From NCBI GenBank assembly GCA_004794785.1, contig SJOL01006425.1, positions 1,340,617-1,404,616 of the forward strand: a stretch of 64,000 nucleotides of DNA, read 5' to 3'. Positions 25,990-38,544 of the stretch are shown here, piece after piece. The notes under the pieces were generated by a model, which saw only the letters and a program-made list of their open reading frames with translations, was not told the origin of the DNA and made no database searches. The number at the start of each line of letters is the position of its first letter. Positions within the stretch are counted from its first letter, which is position 1. The position numbers and the translations under genes are program-made. This stretch comes from Opisthorchis felineus. Its lineage: Eukaryota; Platyhelminthes; Trematoda; Opisthorchiida; Opisthorchiidae.

Positions 25990-28810
25990 ACATTACTGAA
26001 ACATCACTGAAACTTGAACTCCCTTCAACAACGAAACCCTCTAAGTGGAAACACCGGCCAAGAGACAGTTTTGGCGGAGCGGAGTTATTCTCCGTTGCAG
26101 TTTACTTCAATAGGACAAACCCCCAGAACCAAAGGGAAGGCTGTGACAGTTCCATGTTTGTGCATGGTCTCACACACAAGAACTCCAACGTGTCATCTCT
26201 ATAGCATCCAGGTCTTGCTGTCGCGCAGCAGTGAAGGCAGCACAACAGCACGATACACTACGACCATGGTGTTTACGTACAAGTGATGACTGCTCCAGAC
26301 GCGTTTCTTTAGGCGACCAAATGCCGTGTCGGCTTTGGCAATTCATGCGTTTATTTCATGATCATGTGTCAGGTCTGTGGACAAGATAGTAGAAATCCGC
26401 GCAGCAGGCTATCTCACAAGTATATAGCCGAGTAGTTGCTGTTTTAGGTTGGACTGTCCGTGCTGGCTGACAAAATACAAGCGGTTATGAAGTCTTTATA
26501 TTTAAGACGAAGCGAAATGACGGTGAAGCGAGTGCCTTGGTCTTTCTGTTTCACAATGTGAAAATAAGGCGTGGTCGTCTGCAAACGGCAACATACGGAC
26601 ACTGCACTGTTCTGGGCAGGAAACGCTTCGAATTGTGTAAATAACTATGCGAACGCTATTGAATCGGTATACCATCGTCGGAATGGTGCAACACTTCCGC
26701 GCAGATGATTGTTAAATTGAAGTTGGATAGGGCTGAAGCAAGAACGCAACCCCCCTTCACCCCGGTATCAATTTCGAACGCGCTCGAGATAGTTCAGCAG
26801 GCCTGCACCCGGGCTTCCATTCGTGTGAACTGCTCCGATGGGGTTGATAACTTTATCTGGACAGTGAAGTCCTTATAGTACGGTTTACAGTGCTTCTCCG
26901 TTGACTGGGTCAAAGTCCACAGACAGCCCATTGGACGGTTGGTTCCGTTGATGACAATTTTCCTGGAATAATTCAGTCCTACTTCGGTCGCTTCGAAATC
27001 CACAATGCTGCTGAGGAAAGTTCTTCTCCATAATGCCACCAACTGGTCGATCAAGCAGGATACGGACCATACTCTTGCCTTCTGTTCATAAGAGGCTGGT
27101 TCAGCGGTGATTATCCGTCTTCTGTAGATTTCCTTTCCTTTATCGTTACACCCTTGAACTATTGCGGAAAGCCCTTCATCTCTCAAGTTCTGCAAATAAG
27201 AGGGAGAATTTCGTTCTGAAATGTTGGTCCTGCCAGCTTGAAAAGTACCGTAGGCAAGCCGTCCATTCAGAATGCTCTCCCATTTCGCACCTGGTTTATA
27301 GCCATTAGTTATTCTTCGGCTGTAGGTAAGTCAGCCAGCTTNNNNNNNNNNNNNNNNNNNNNNNNNNNNNNNNNNNNNNNNNNNNNNNNNNNNNNNNNNN
27401 NNNNNNNNNNNNNNNNNNNNNNNNNNNNNNNNNNNNNNNNNNNNNNNNNNNNNNNNNNNNNNNNNNNNNNNNNNNNNNNNNNNNNNNNNNNNNNNNNNNN
27501 NNNNNNNNNNNNNNNNNNNNNNNNNNNNNNNNNNNNNNNNNNNNNNNNNNNNNNNNNNNNNNNNNNNNNNNNNNNNNNNNNNNNNNNNNNNNNNNNNNNN
27601 NNNNNNNNNNNNNNNNNNNNNNNNNNNNNNNNNNNNNNNNNNNNNNNNNNNNNNNNNNNNNNNNNNNNNNNNNNNNNNNNNNNNNNNNNNNNNNNNNNNN
27701 NNNNNNNNNNNNNNNNNNNNNNNNNNNNNNNNNNNNNNNNNNNNNNNNNNNNNNNNNNNNNNNNNNNNNNNNNNNNNNNNNNNNNNNNNNNNNNNNNNNN
27801 NNNNNNNNNNNNNNNNNNNNNNNNNNNNNNNNNNNNNNNNNNNNNNNNNNNNNNNNNNNNNNNNNNNNNNNNNNNNNNNNNNNNNNNNNNNNNNNNNNNN
27901 NNNNNNNNNNNNNNNNNNNNNNNNNNNNNNNNNNNNNNNNNNNNNNNNNNNNNNNNNNNNNNNNNNNNNNNNNNNNNNNNNNNNNNNNNNNNNNNNATGT
28001 GTTCGTATTCGTGCCCACTGGCTTTCGGGTGTAATCTGGACCTGGTTATCCACCAGACCCTACACTGGATCTTCGCGAAGCTTCCATGTAGTTTCCTGGT
28101 TCTTCGGCTTTCTTACATCTAAACTTGGATGACTTCTCACCTAGTCCACGAAGTCGCAGTTTTCCAGGTGCAACACATACTTTAGTGCGCACCAGGGAAT
28201 GATCTGTATGACACTCAGCCCCATGCATTACTTTTGTGATCGGTACATTAAGGAGATTCCTTTGCCACACAATGAGACATCTGATTTCGTGTCCATGTCC
28301 ACTTTTTGGATGAGCCCACTTGGTTAGCGATATCCGTCCCATATTTAACCACGTGTTTGTTATGAAGAGTTCGAATACTGTACACATTTTTCATTGGTCT
28401 GATTCTACATAGACCAAGCGCCTTCTTCTAGGTTTCCCAGTCATTGTTAACCTGTGCACTGAAATCGTACAGCAGAATGAGAGAGTTGCTTGGAGGTGCA
28501 GATCGGCCCATGTCTGGCAGTTTATCGTAGAATTGGTTCTTCTCCTTGTCCCAGTGTGATATTGTGGGAGCAAAGGCGCTAATAAATGTGACAAATCTTG
28601 CCGTCAACGTCCGCAGTTGGATGCCCAGCATTCTCGAGTTGGTGCAGTTCGGGTCATCCGTTATTCTCTGCTACTGTGAATCCTACACCGCGTTCACATC
28701 AGCACCCTTGTGTTGTTCCACTCCAGTGGAAGGTGTAATCAGGGCCTGCCTCCCGCAACCTTCCTTGATCAGCCCAGCGGGTTTCCACTGGTCCATTCTG
28801 TAGCGCTGAG
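25990..28810 (-). pseudogene. RTE-like non-LTR retrotransposon relic (endonuclease plus reverse transcriptase)
   Basis: Reading 5' to 3' on the minus strand. Endonuclease part: FISAFAPTISHWDKEKNQFY and SLILLYDFSAQVN (28590-28440, the family's GDFNARVG) and, near 28345-28180, WAHPKSGHGHEIRCLIV then HTDHSLV (the family's W.HPRS..WH..DYV and WTDHRLV). Reverse transcriptase part after the gap: QQHCGFRSDRSRTELF then SVDFDPVNGEAL (27020-26885; family QHGFR.GR and VDFEKAFDS); LPFADDHALFSHCETE with the catalytic FADD intact (about 26600-26545); AFGRLKKRVW and VYRAVVLPSLL (26330-26230). Stops and frameshifts show it is inactive. A run of N hides the section between the two domains. Confidence 0.82.
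27342..27996. other. Assembly gap (655 N)
   Basis: Unknown bases only. Open frames spanning it are artefacts. It lies between the endonuclease and reverse transcriptase parts of the surrounding RTE-like relic, so it probably hides more of the same element. Confidence 0.99.
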
Positions 28811-29999
28811 TTATCTCACAACTGGTCTACTGTCACGTTAAACGGCTGAACTCATGAACTCTGTTGGTCTAGTTCCCCGACATACCCGCGGGACTTTCTC
28901 CACAGGGGTGCGCTTGACCGGTAGGTTAGCTCAGGCAACGTACACAAAGCCAATCTTAGAGATATGTCAGGTTTGCAACGCGAGTTAGACGTAATGAAGG
29001 TAGAAAGCAGAAATAGGTGACGTGTGAAAACTCGAAATCTATCGACGTATATAGGGATAAATCGCCTTTCGTAAGACATTAACTTCATAGTTATGATCAA
29101 GTTCGTATTGCAAAATGACGTGTTCCAAATGACTTAGATAACAGAGACTAGTGCTGAAACAATGTTTTTCAATCATGGGCATGCAAAATTAATGAGAATC
29201 GAGCGCATCTACCCCATACAAATCGAAGTATTCCACTGTACACGCACACGAACCAAAGACAGAAGTCGAACTTAACGGGACTTTTACAACATGGGTGTAG
29301 AAGACCTGCGACAAGTTCGTAGCAATCATCCCCTTTGACACAAAAACCTATCGAACGATATGGCGGAGCATTGTATGGGGTTAAGGGTATTTCAGTTAGG
29401 ATATGAATCGATCAATGCTCCAGCCTCGAAATGTTCCTAGATTGTGTTCAAAACAGGTGTCTCGGGTGGAGAAAAATATTTTCTCCACCTTTAGTTGCGT
29501 CCCTCTTAGAAGCCCATCTGAAGGGAGTGGCCCACAGGTATCTTTTGAGAAAAACTCTCTTGAAAGAGAACCGCCGGAAAGTGCTTCTTTAGCCCACTCA
29601 AGTGGATCATGTAGTTAACTCGTAATAAGCAAGTGGGAGTGTCTGCAGTTCCTGCTGTTGGACGCTCGGACAGCACTTTCTATCAGACTGGTAAAGCTTA
29701 GTTCGTCCGCACTTAGATGTTCTCCCACACCTTGAAAAACGTATGAACCGACAATCAACGCCTCACCGCCCAACACGTTTGGAAGACATCTCAAAAATTC
29801 CTGAAAATGGATCTACAGCCGTATTTTGTGTGTCACCTGACACGAATTACAGTGTGCTAGGTCCAGCAGCTTACTAGGTTTCTCTTATAACGGGTGTGCC
29901 TATTTGGAGAACAACCTCTTGTGGTTAAGTTGTGAAGCATGGAACTTTTAATAGATATCGAAATGCCTGTCAGACTTTCTTGACGTGACATGAACTACC
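28811..29999. other. No gene recognised
   Basis: Short unrelated frames only. Confidence 0.55.
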
Positions 30000-30400
30000 T
30001 ATAAGGTTACCAAAACTCGTGGACAGCCCAATACCGGTTTCGCCGTTCTTGGTGTCGTCATGCAGGTGTAGTTCCGGGCTTTCCTCAAACCTCGTGCTAT
30101 AGTTGAGCACCAAATTGCATACAAGTGGCGGGCATAAAATTGATGAAAACTCAGGGACTACGTCTAACTGATGAGCCTCAACAAGGATGGAAGCGGCAGC
30201 GGGATATCGAAGAGTTCTAGGCAATCTTACAGGTAGTGCTAGGATATGTCGGGAGAATACACTGCGGTATGTCAGTTATAATGCCAGCTGAAGTGTGGGG
30301 CGGCAGCACATTCAGTTGAAGAATGCCATAAGCGAGAATTTCATTAGCCCGCCGTTAACACGAACTTGATCTACGGATGGGTGCACTTCACTTACTAGGT
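30000..30400. repeat. Foldback-type repeat, decayed copy 6
   Basis: GGACAGCCCAATACCGGTTT CGC-type block forward at about 30022, an inverted counterpart near 30170-30220 (TGATGAGCCTCAACAAGG, CGAAGAGTTCTAGGCAATC), then CACATTCAGTTGAAGAATG near 30310. Confidence 0.65.
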
Positions 30401-31449
30401 TGTTTCACGCGGTACAAAAAAACTTGTGTTAATTCTAATCCAGCAATCTGATTGGTACACTAGTTTCATTCCTAGGTTGTAACCGATGGATACTGCTTTG
30501 GTCTATGAAATGCCTGGTGGACCACAGGGAAAGGCATGCCGTTCTATGGCCTGTCTGTGAGAACTATCAAGCAGCGGAAGCTCCTTAACAAAGGACGCTT
30601 CACTTCACTTTCTTCATCCCGATTAGGATTATATCATCAGTTATGGCGCCAGTCTTGATAAGGTTGCCATCAGCCTAAACAAAACAATATGGTTCCCCCC
30701 CCTTCCCCGAGGAGCGCCATTAGTTTAGGTTGCTGAAACAGTTCCCACTGGCCTGCTTGTCCTACTCTGCCATTAATTTTCAGTAATATGAACCACTAGT
30801 AGTGGGGCAGTTAGAAAACAAAAGTCGACATCCAGTGAATTAGTCAAACGATATGTCACGGTGTCTTTGAGGAATAACTTGATTTGTTATACCACATTAC
30901 CCATTCTCCGGGGCTATACGTTGGAAAGCAGACACAGGGCAGTATAGATTAGTTCTTTGCGAGAAGCACAAACAGAGTCATTCTGGAGACCAAGGGCAAT
31001 ATTTTGGTAACTTCTGGCTAACAAAGGCAGTTTTGAATTAGCAGACTAGAAGCTATGGGGTCTACTAGTGGTTCTGCTAAAAAGGCCTCCGACGCACTGG
31101 TATCCGGCAGTGAGTGAAGGCAAATACATTGCAGATGGGAAACTGATGGGATTAGGCGAGTTTCCAGTAGATATACACTGGGATCCAAACAAATAGTTGC
31201 TGGATTGGTGCATAAATTTCGGTCTCCGTTGCGTGCACGTTGGAAAACGAGTTGCTACTAGGCGAGTGGTACCATATTTGGTTCGTTCGGTACACTTCAC
31301 CCAAGTTAAACAAATGTCTCACTCTCAGACAACTCAGTAATCTTACTGTTGTAATGTTGAAACGGCATTTTGGTGGAGAAGCAGCAGTTTTGTGCTATTT
31401 CATCCCTTTATGGTGAGCTAGTGAAGGCAGTATTATTCTGAAATAACTT
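30401..31449. other. No gene recognised
   Basis: No convincing frame or repeat. Confidence 0.55.
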
Positions 31450-31914
31450 GAAAGTATTTTCAAGTGTCGACAAATGCACTCATTTACAAATCTATTTGGC
31501 TTTCGCCGGAGACTCAACTGAATCTCTCGTTTATGATATTCTTCAACCGAATGTGCTGCACAAAGGCTGCCTCATTTTCACTTGGTACGATATTCGAGAT
31601 ATCGCAGTATATTTTCATAAAGGATACTGCTCACAAGGTTTCTGAAAAATCTTCGGCAGCCCACGACCGGTTTCGCCTTTCTTGGGGCTCATCAGGTAGG
31701 CGAAGTTCCCGAGTTTCCGTTAACCTTATGTTTTACTTGAATTCAAATTGAACTGATTTCGACAAATACACTCATTTACATATCAATTTGTTTTTCACGG
31801 GAGATTCATTGAATATCGCACCAACTGAAACATGAGGCAGCCTTTGTGCAGCACACTGAGTTGAAGAATAGCATAAGCGAGAGATTCAGTTGAGTCTCCC
31901 AGTGAGTGAGGGGC
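31450..31914. repeat. Foldback-type repeat, copy 7
   Basis: Left end AAATGCACTCATTTAC with CCGGAGACTCAACTGAATC; middle ACGATATTCGAGATATCGC and CAGCCCACGACCGGTTTCGC; right side inverted ACTGAAACATGAGGCAGCC and GCGAGAGATTCAGTTGAGTC. Nearly complete. Its right edge abuts the CR1-like relic. Confidence 0.8.
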
Positions 31915-33085
31915 TCTACAAACCTTACAAACCTGCTGACTGCCCGTGAAGCTTGGTGTGAAATAAGAGATAATTGCAAGTGATATACGTGATGTCTATT
32001 GAATTCACTAAAGCTTTCGATCGAGTAGATCAAACCATGTTGCTACATGCACTTCAACAGGCCGGAGTCCGTGGATAAATTCCCTTAGTTCGATAACGAA
32101 CATGGAAGGTGTGAGTCAACGGCGCCTTCTTGGAATCGAGGCAGACCATGAATGAGGTACCACAAGGGGCTGTTCTCGGACCTAGACTGTTTACAATGTA
32201 CGCAGACGCGTCACCAGATGGTCTACACTCGAATTGTCTGATGTGAAGCTTTGGGGGGAGGTTGACTCCACTGAAGACGTGTTAGAACTACTGGAGGATC
32301 TTACCAGGTTGGCCGACTGGTATCGAGAATTAAAACTGCCCAATGAAACTGAAAAATCCGGGCTGATGATAGTAAACTGCACGCGCGGCACTGGGAACCA
32401 CAGCATCAGATGTGAGGCTATTCCAGTGGGGAAGACGGCACGAGGACTAGGAATTCTCATTCAGAACAACCTCAAAACGCATTCACATACTGTGTTGGCA
32501 AGAACGAGAGGACTTAGAGTACTATGGACGCTCAGGATTCCACACATGGAATCCTAAACTGTTCAGCTTGTTAAATCAGGCCTTCTTCCCGCCTACTTAC
32601 TATACGCAAAAGACGAGGAACTCCAACTGGAACAAGTACGGAGGCTGGGGATCCAAATGGTAGCCGGAATGCAGCGACTATCCCACGAACAGCGATGAAC
32701 TTTTATACGCGTGAACATGGATGCACAGGACTGATTTACTATTCCCGTTCAAGTTCGTCAATCAAAAGAAATACCCAGAGCTGCCGCATTGTTCCCACCT
32801 GTACATAAACAAAAGGTCACAGCTACAAACTGGGAGTCCAGCGGACAGGCAGTCTGACACATGTCTATCGATGCTCCAGAAGAGCAATCAAGGCGTAGAA
32901 CGAAATCCTGCTACGTGCACTCGAAGCTGTGACAGTGAACCGGCTCAGATTTCTACTCGATCGGCATCCCGTCAGACTCGCTGGGGCTGTGCCGAGAAAG
33001 GAGCCTTGTCACTCGTAACACCCCGAATGTTGGGAAGGAATGAACACGAGAACCAACGCGCAGCCCTCTAGCAGTCTAAATCAGG
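31915..33085 (+). pseudogene. CR1-like non-LTR reverse transcriptase relic
   Basis: MSIEFTKAFDRVDQTMLLHA at 31992 matches the DF.KAFD.V.H..L motif, and NEVPQGAVLGPRLFTMYAD at about 32150-32210 matches GVPQGSVLGP.LF. A frameshift follows, then SDVKLWGEVDS (a broken FADD..L box) and LADWYRELKLPNETEK (32234-32360, the family's L..W...W.L..N..K), and GKTARGLGILIQNNLKTHSH (the family's E.DLGV.I...L). A further stretch to about 32700 has LLYAKDEELQLEQVRRLGIQ. Multiple stops; inactive. Confidence 0.82.
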
Positions 33086-33782
33086 ATCAGCCTCCAAGAA
33101 TGACAAAAGCCTCTTTCCCTTTGGAGCTATTGCTGTATTTTGTGTCGAATCGTGTTCTTTTCCTATGAATTTTGTACGTGTTTTGTTGTTTACAGAGGGA
33201 ATGCTATATTGCGTAATTTTTTTCTGTCCTGTGTTGACTAATGTTACCGCCAGTATTTCGGTGTTTCAGCAGTGACTACCGAGCCGTTGCTTTACATTAG
33301 AAGAGTCCTGAGATGAACAAAACTCAGAGTTAATCTCTGGATCAATAAATAAGCCCTTTTCGTATTTATCATTTGCGCTCGAACCGCTTGAGAGACATTT
33401 GGTATGGTGCATGACTATGGGTCGAAATATAGTACAGATAAGGGGCTTCACTGTCGATAGTGACAAAGTCTAGCTAGGAGAAAACGAATTAGTGAAGTGC
33501 ACATTTGAAAGCTGAGGTGATGTTTATGTGAAACCCTTTCGAACTTCTTGTGTATGGTACTGTTTAATCGACTGTGCAACGCAAACGTTACGTTGACACC
33601 TTTGCCTTGGATGCCCGAGGCAGGGCAAAACCGGCAGCAAATGGTCGACGAGTTTTCATCGGCCTTTCTAGCAGGGTGTGCGTCAGGGTATGCGACGAAA
33701 CCGATGGTTGTTGTCTTCAGCTTGGAAAATAACCTTTAGCCACCTTTCTCTGGAGCGTGGATGGAGCTAGTTATTATTGCTC
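33086..33782. other. No gene recognised; foldback fragment inside
   Basis: Positions 33602-33670 (GCCCGAGGCAGGGCAAAACC, GGTCGACGAGTTTTCATCGG) look like a decayed reverse-orientation piece of the foldback family. Confidence 0.5.
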
Positions 33783-34020
33783 TTTTGTGGCTCAGTGGTT
33801 AGGGCATGAACTTACTGACCAGAAGGCCCGTGGTTCGAACCCGACCTCTGCCTCTGCCTCTCGACTTCCCTTGTCTAGGCCTGGGCAACCTGGCAGTATC
33901 CCAGCCCTCGTGCTTCCTTTGGGTGGCATGGAAGCTAGGCCCCGAAAGGGTGCTACCGCTGAACGACGACGATTCCGCTCTTTTGTAGTGTTATCCCGCA
34001 TATCAACCACTCCCACTGTT
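33783..34020 (+). repeat. tRNA-derived SINE, family A, copy 3 (best preserved)
   Basis: A box TGGCTCAGTGG at 33788-33798 and B box GGTTCGAACCC at 33832-33842 match polymerase III consensus with correct spacing. The body has TGGGCAACCTGGCAGTAT, CCCAGCCCTCGTGCTTCC and GGGTGGCATGGAAGCT. No intact tRNA fold is expected; this is a transposable derivative, not a tRNA gene. Confidence 0.88.
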
Positions 34021-35080
34021 ACCGGGGCTTGGACCTTGTTCGTCCCGGGTGGAAGGCAAGCCCCGCTGTTTGGCCGATCGACGCTGCATGCAACTCGCTT
34101 GACGGAGCAGTTTTGGTGATCACCTCAGGAGGCGCGTACAATAACATCGCGAAGACCCCGCAGTATGAAGTGCTCCCTTAAAGTGGGGGCCGATCATTTG
34201 CGAACAAGACAGGAAACACCAATCTAGCCAGCAGCCTAACCGCAAATGCGGCCAGCGCGATGATGCGTATGGACGCAACCGACACTAACAAGTATGGACA
34301 GGTTCATGTCACGTGACGTGGATACACCACGATGTAGTCCCTTGAGGTCAGCAGTACTCCGTCGTTGTAGCCTGAAACTGCATATCCTCGAAATTGCGGG
34401 AACAGACAGAGCAGCTAACGGAAATCAGTTATCCGAATGCGTTAGATAAATCGTATTTTATGGAAACACTTCAGGAAAGGGCTTAGGAGGGCGAAGCTAT
34501 TCAGAATCCTGGGTAATATTACCAAGTTTCTTACATTGACTTTTCCAAACTGTTGCTAGCACTTAAACCTACAAGGCACTGTACTTTTCAGAAGACAGTT
34601 TTAAAGTTTTCTAACTATAAGTAAAGTGAAAATATGGCTAAAACGACCATCATTATACAGGGCGCGTGTCACTGAGAGTGGACACTTTGGATTCATGGTG
34701 ATCGAAGAGATGATAAGACGAGATTTCTCTGATCAAATAGAATGGCACTTCCATCGTGATGACCAAAAATATTTCCATCCATATGCCAACTATACCTGAC
34801 GAGTATGGCATTATTTTCTGTTGTCAGGTGGTCCAAGAAAGTGCACGTGCAACGTATTGTTCTGTTTTGGCGCACATTAGCCGTGGCGAAAGGAGCATAA
34901 CATTACAAACTTGGCTATCGCACTCAGTACGCACAACATAGGGTAGATCATCAATCGAATCTCTTATGACTACCGAAAGGGACAGAAAGAGTCAGTGAAA
35001 CTGGATAATGGTTTTCCAGTATATTTGGCCGGAAGACCAACTTTCTGTGCATCATCGCTTCAAAATATGGAAATCGGTCA
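34021..35080. other. No gene recognised
   Basis: Short unrelated frames only. Confidence 0.55.
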
Positions 35081-35205
35081 TGCCCGGTTGTTGATCGTTT
35101 CGCCGGGCTTGGCAAATGACTTGCAGACGTTTCGTCACCATACGAGGAGACATCATCAGTGCACAGTGGATGATATCTCTTATTGATCTCTACCGATAAA
35201 CTCAC
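35081..35205 (+). repeat. Dispersed repeat C, copy 1
   Basis: GGGCTTGGC, CTTGCAGACGTTTCGTCACC, CGAGGAGACATCATCAGTG recur at 37690-37800 with about 75% identity over the core. Confidence 0.65.
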
Positions 35206-36884
35206 CCGAACAACCAATATTTTGACACATCACTACCAGTCTTTCTCGTTTTCACTTAACGCCGGAGTCCTAGTGCATAGAAAAGTGATTCCTTAGCGTA
35301 GAAGAAACATGGGTTGGTTGTGTCTTATAAAACAGTAGTTAGTGCAACACTGACAGTTTAATGAAGATGTACACAGTCCAAGATGTTCTTTCGGATGATG
35401 GCCAAATTTTGTAAATTTGTCTGGTATTTATGGTTGTGCTGCAAAGAAGTCCTGCTGATACAAGTGAATCATAGGGTGTCCATCGTAACCCAGTTTCTGA
35501 TCATTTGATAAGAAATCCAAACGAATAAGGCGGGAAACAGGAACATTGTAAAACGTGACTAGGAAATAACGAACAGAACGTGTGCTCCGCTAGGCATTTA
35601 GGAGAACGTTCTGTGGGTCAAACTCCTCTTATTCAGTGAAGGGAATGCGTATCGTGCAATGTACACAATAAGATAGTGTGTTTGCAGTTAAAATACCTTT
35701 AAACGCTTCGGACATTTCTTCAAAACCGACACTAACCGAATTCAAATCACCGAATTTCCGCTTACCGTAGGGGCACCTTAATGGTAGTGGGAGTGAGGAC
35801 ATACTTATTCAGACACCTGTTGACCACGATCCATGTACCGCATTTCACCTAAAGACTGTACTGTGCTCAGCTATCCAGCAAAAATTAAGGAACTTTGGAA
35901 ACTGCATTTTTTCCCCCATACAATCCCGTTTCACGAACATTAAAGTTTGCAATATCACTGTTCTTGTGCTGAGGACAGGATCTGAGATGTTTCTGACGAC
36001 ATTCTCATGTTGGATACAGTTTCTGCTTAATATCATAATGTGGTGACAGCGGCACGAATGGTGACGGTCAACTGCTTATGTGGCAAATAGTTCGAACTGT
36101 GCCCAATCTATATTATTCTAACTTCAAGTGAAGCAAACAGAACTGTCCCTGTAGTTTATTATTTAAACTGCAGTCCGCATAACATCAATTGCAGTTCGGA
36201 CATCTTCGAATGCAGAACCAACGGCAAAGTTTTTTTGCATTAGTTTTTCTGGTGTTTTGATTGGTTCTAATCATGGAGGACGAATGACGTGGTGCACCTC
36301 TGATCATTTACCTTCTCCACAGGACGTAAGAGCGGATCGACGAATCACACAATGGGGGGGGGGATGTGGAGTGGTGTTAGCAAATGCCTTTTTTATTTGG
36401 CGGTCAGACAAATCTGATGCCCGCTCGCCTAGTAAGAGCGTCCGATACACGGCTAAGCCACGCAATCAGCCGAACCGAAACTGGAACGAAAGTGAACATC
36501 ACTCCAAGTGGAGTGCCACTACAGCCAGGAAACGAATAACTGCTCTTGGACTCAGAATAGGGTGTACTGTGAACATTTAGTGTAAAGAACCGCATATGGC
36601 TGTCCTCATGTATTGCGATGCGAGTAGGGACCATTCGGTAATCATCGCTGTTGGGTTGTATCCTCAATTTTTCAGTTTCGTGGAATTCGGTGGAGGAATA
36701 AGATTGCAATAACCATTCAACTGGAGGTTATAAAGAACAACTGAAAGACAATCATTTGAGTGTGATATTGAACGCTGTTTACTTCAGCTTTTTGAAGACA
36801 TTCTTACTCGATAACAAACGCACCAAAAGCATATCTGGACACATCGCTGTTGGTTTCGGAAAATGCTTCAGTGTTTAGACGTCA
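35206..36884. other. No gene recognised
   Basis: Contains a 10-G run at 36354-36363. Short frames only. The minus strand near 36430-36470 has a TGGCTTAGCCG A-box-like string but no B box. Confidence 0.55.
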
Positions 36885-37130
36885 CACACTACTCATTAGG
36901 TTGCTGAAAACATTTCGGCAGCCCAATGCCGGTTTCGCCCTTCTTGGAGCTCATCCCCGGGTTCCCGTTCACTCTATGTTCTACTTGAGCCGGAATTGGG
37001 CGGGATTCGCCAAATACTCTTATTTGCAGACCAATTTGGAAGAAGACCATCATAAGCGACAGATTCAGTCGGACTCATTTGCATCTCCCGTCAAAACCAA
37101 ACTAGTGTGCGAATGAGAGTATTTGCTGGT
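36885..37130. repeat. Foldback-type repeat, copy 8
   Basis: GGTTGCTGAAAACATTTCGG, CAGCCCAATGCCGGTTTCGC, ATGTTCTACTTGAGCC, then inverted end ATAAGCGACAGATTCAGTCG and CATCTCCCGTCAAAACCAAA. Confidence 0.8.
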
Positions 37131-38544
37131 TCAGTCCTTTCTCATACCTCCAAACAGATTAATTAGAGAGAACATTGTCAGAAAAAACCTCTGCACGATC
37201 ACACTCTATTCGGCAGTTAGTAGCAACACGGTTTTTCTGGAAACAGCGTCGGCAAAAGTCATAAATGACAACCCCGAATATCACGCCAAATATTTCAAAT
37301 CCAGCTTTTCTACTATGGAATGAGTTTCCAGTCGTGAAGAATGTAGCTCACTCCCATCAAAATGATAACTGCTCTCGGATGATCAGGTAACACAAGCCTG
37401 GACAGATAATCCGTATGAATCTGGCCAACTCTTTTGTCCTGTTCAAGACAAGTATTGTTTCCGAAATTTCCCTGGAATGATTTTTGGTGGTATTACACAA
37501 ATAAACTAATTTACGCCACTTGGATCAGCTTCAGGTATGATCTGACTTATCGTTAGCGTTCTGGTCGCGAATAACCTCTAGTGATGCCGTTATTTTCAAA
37601 CGTGCCGAGATCGTTTACAAAACGCTGGTGGATGGTGGGCTGCTTTATAAACAAGCAATTGATGGATGCAGTGCTTGATCAAATGTTCCATGGGCTTGGC
37701 GATTAGCTTGCAAACATTTCGTCATTAATCGAGGTGAAGTCATCAGTGGGCAGATGATGTCACCTCTATCGGTGAAGAAACATTTTCCAAGCTGAGTATT
37801 AGGCTAGGCGAACAGGTCAGCTAGTAAACGCATCCAAGCTACAAATATTCCGGTCATTTCCAACTGATGGATGATTAGTTCCTTAGCAGTAACAACTAGC
37901 TAGTCAAGTTTTTAAAATAAAAAAACAGCATTCGTTTACACTCGCACTTTTGTGAAGTCGCTGTTGTTCAAGAAAGGGATTCATTGGAGTTAATGAGATT
38001 TTAAAACCTGTTGGCGGAATGTACCCGGAAATAACGCTGCTTGTAGCAAAGCACTTTTACTGCCTAAAACCTTTCCGACAGACTGGTGACTAATGAATGA
38101 TCATTCTGTCAGAGAACTGACAACAGAGGCACTCCACTGGAAAAGTCCGCGTTTTTTGTTTTTGAAGGATGGTTCTCATGGGAGGAATCCACTTTATTTA
38201 TAACCCTAATTAACTCGAAACAAAATCCAATGATCTGTCAGAATATCGAAGCATCTGACTATATTTGGTGAAATAGAAAACAGTGAGGTGGAACTTGTCC
38301 AACTTTTGTAGCAACGTACGTGGAAATACCATGCCATAAAATGAGAGCAAGGTATGTGCGTGTTTGTTACAATAAACTTAGGACGATGCTAGGAAAGTCA
38401 GATGTTGTACGGTAAGGCAATAGTTCTTTCTTGTTTCCAGTCACACAGTTATCAAACTTGCTGCCAGACTATGATTTTCATAGTCACGGTATTTATAGTA
38501 ACTCCATAATACAGTTGTACAAATTTGACTGATATGCGTCAGCA
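37131..38544. other. No gene recognised
   Basis: Apart from repeat C copy 2, short unrelated frames only. Confidence 0.55.
37685..37800 (+). repeat. Dispersed repeat C, copy 2
   Basis: GGGCTTGGCGATTAGCTTGC, AACATTTCGTCATTAATCGA and GTGAAGTCATCAGTGGGCAG align with 35081-35205 in the same orientation. Confidence 0.65.

Noticed and set aside
27238..28122. Very long open frames on both strands
   Set aside because: They run through the N gap, where any frame is open.
33783..33860. Functional tRNA gene
   Set aside because: A and B boxes are present but the sequence continues into a repeat body shared with three other sites, so it is a SINE.
36354..36363. G-quadruplex from the 10-G run (and 11-G run at 51999)
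   Set aside because: Single homopolymer runs without the four G-tracts needed; likely ordinary slippage products.
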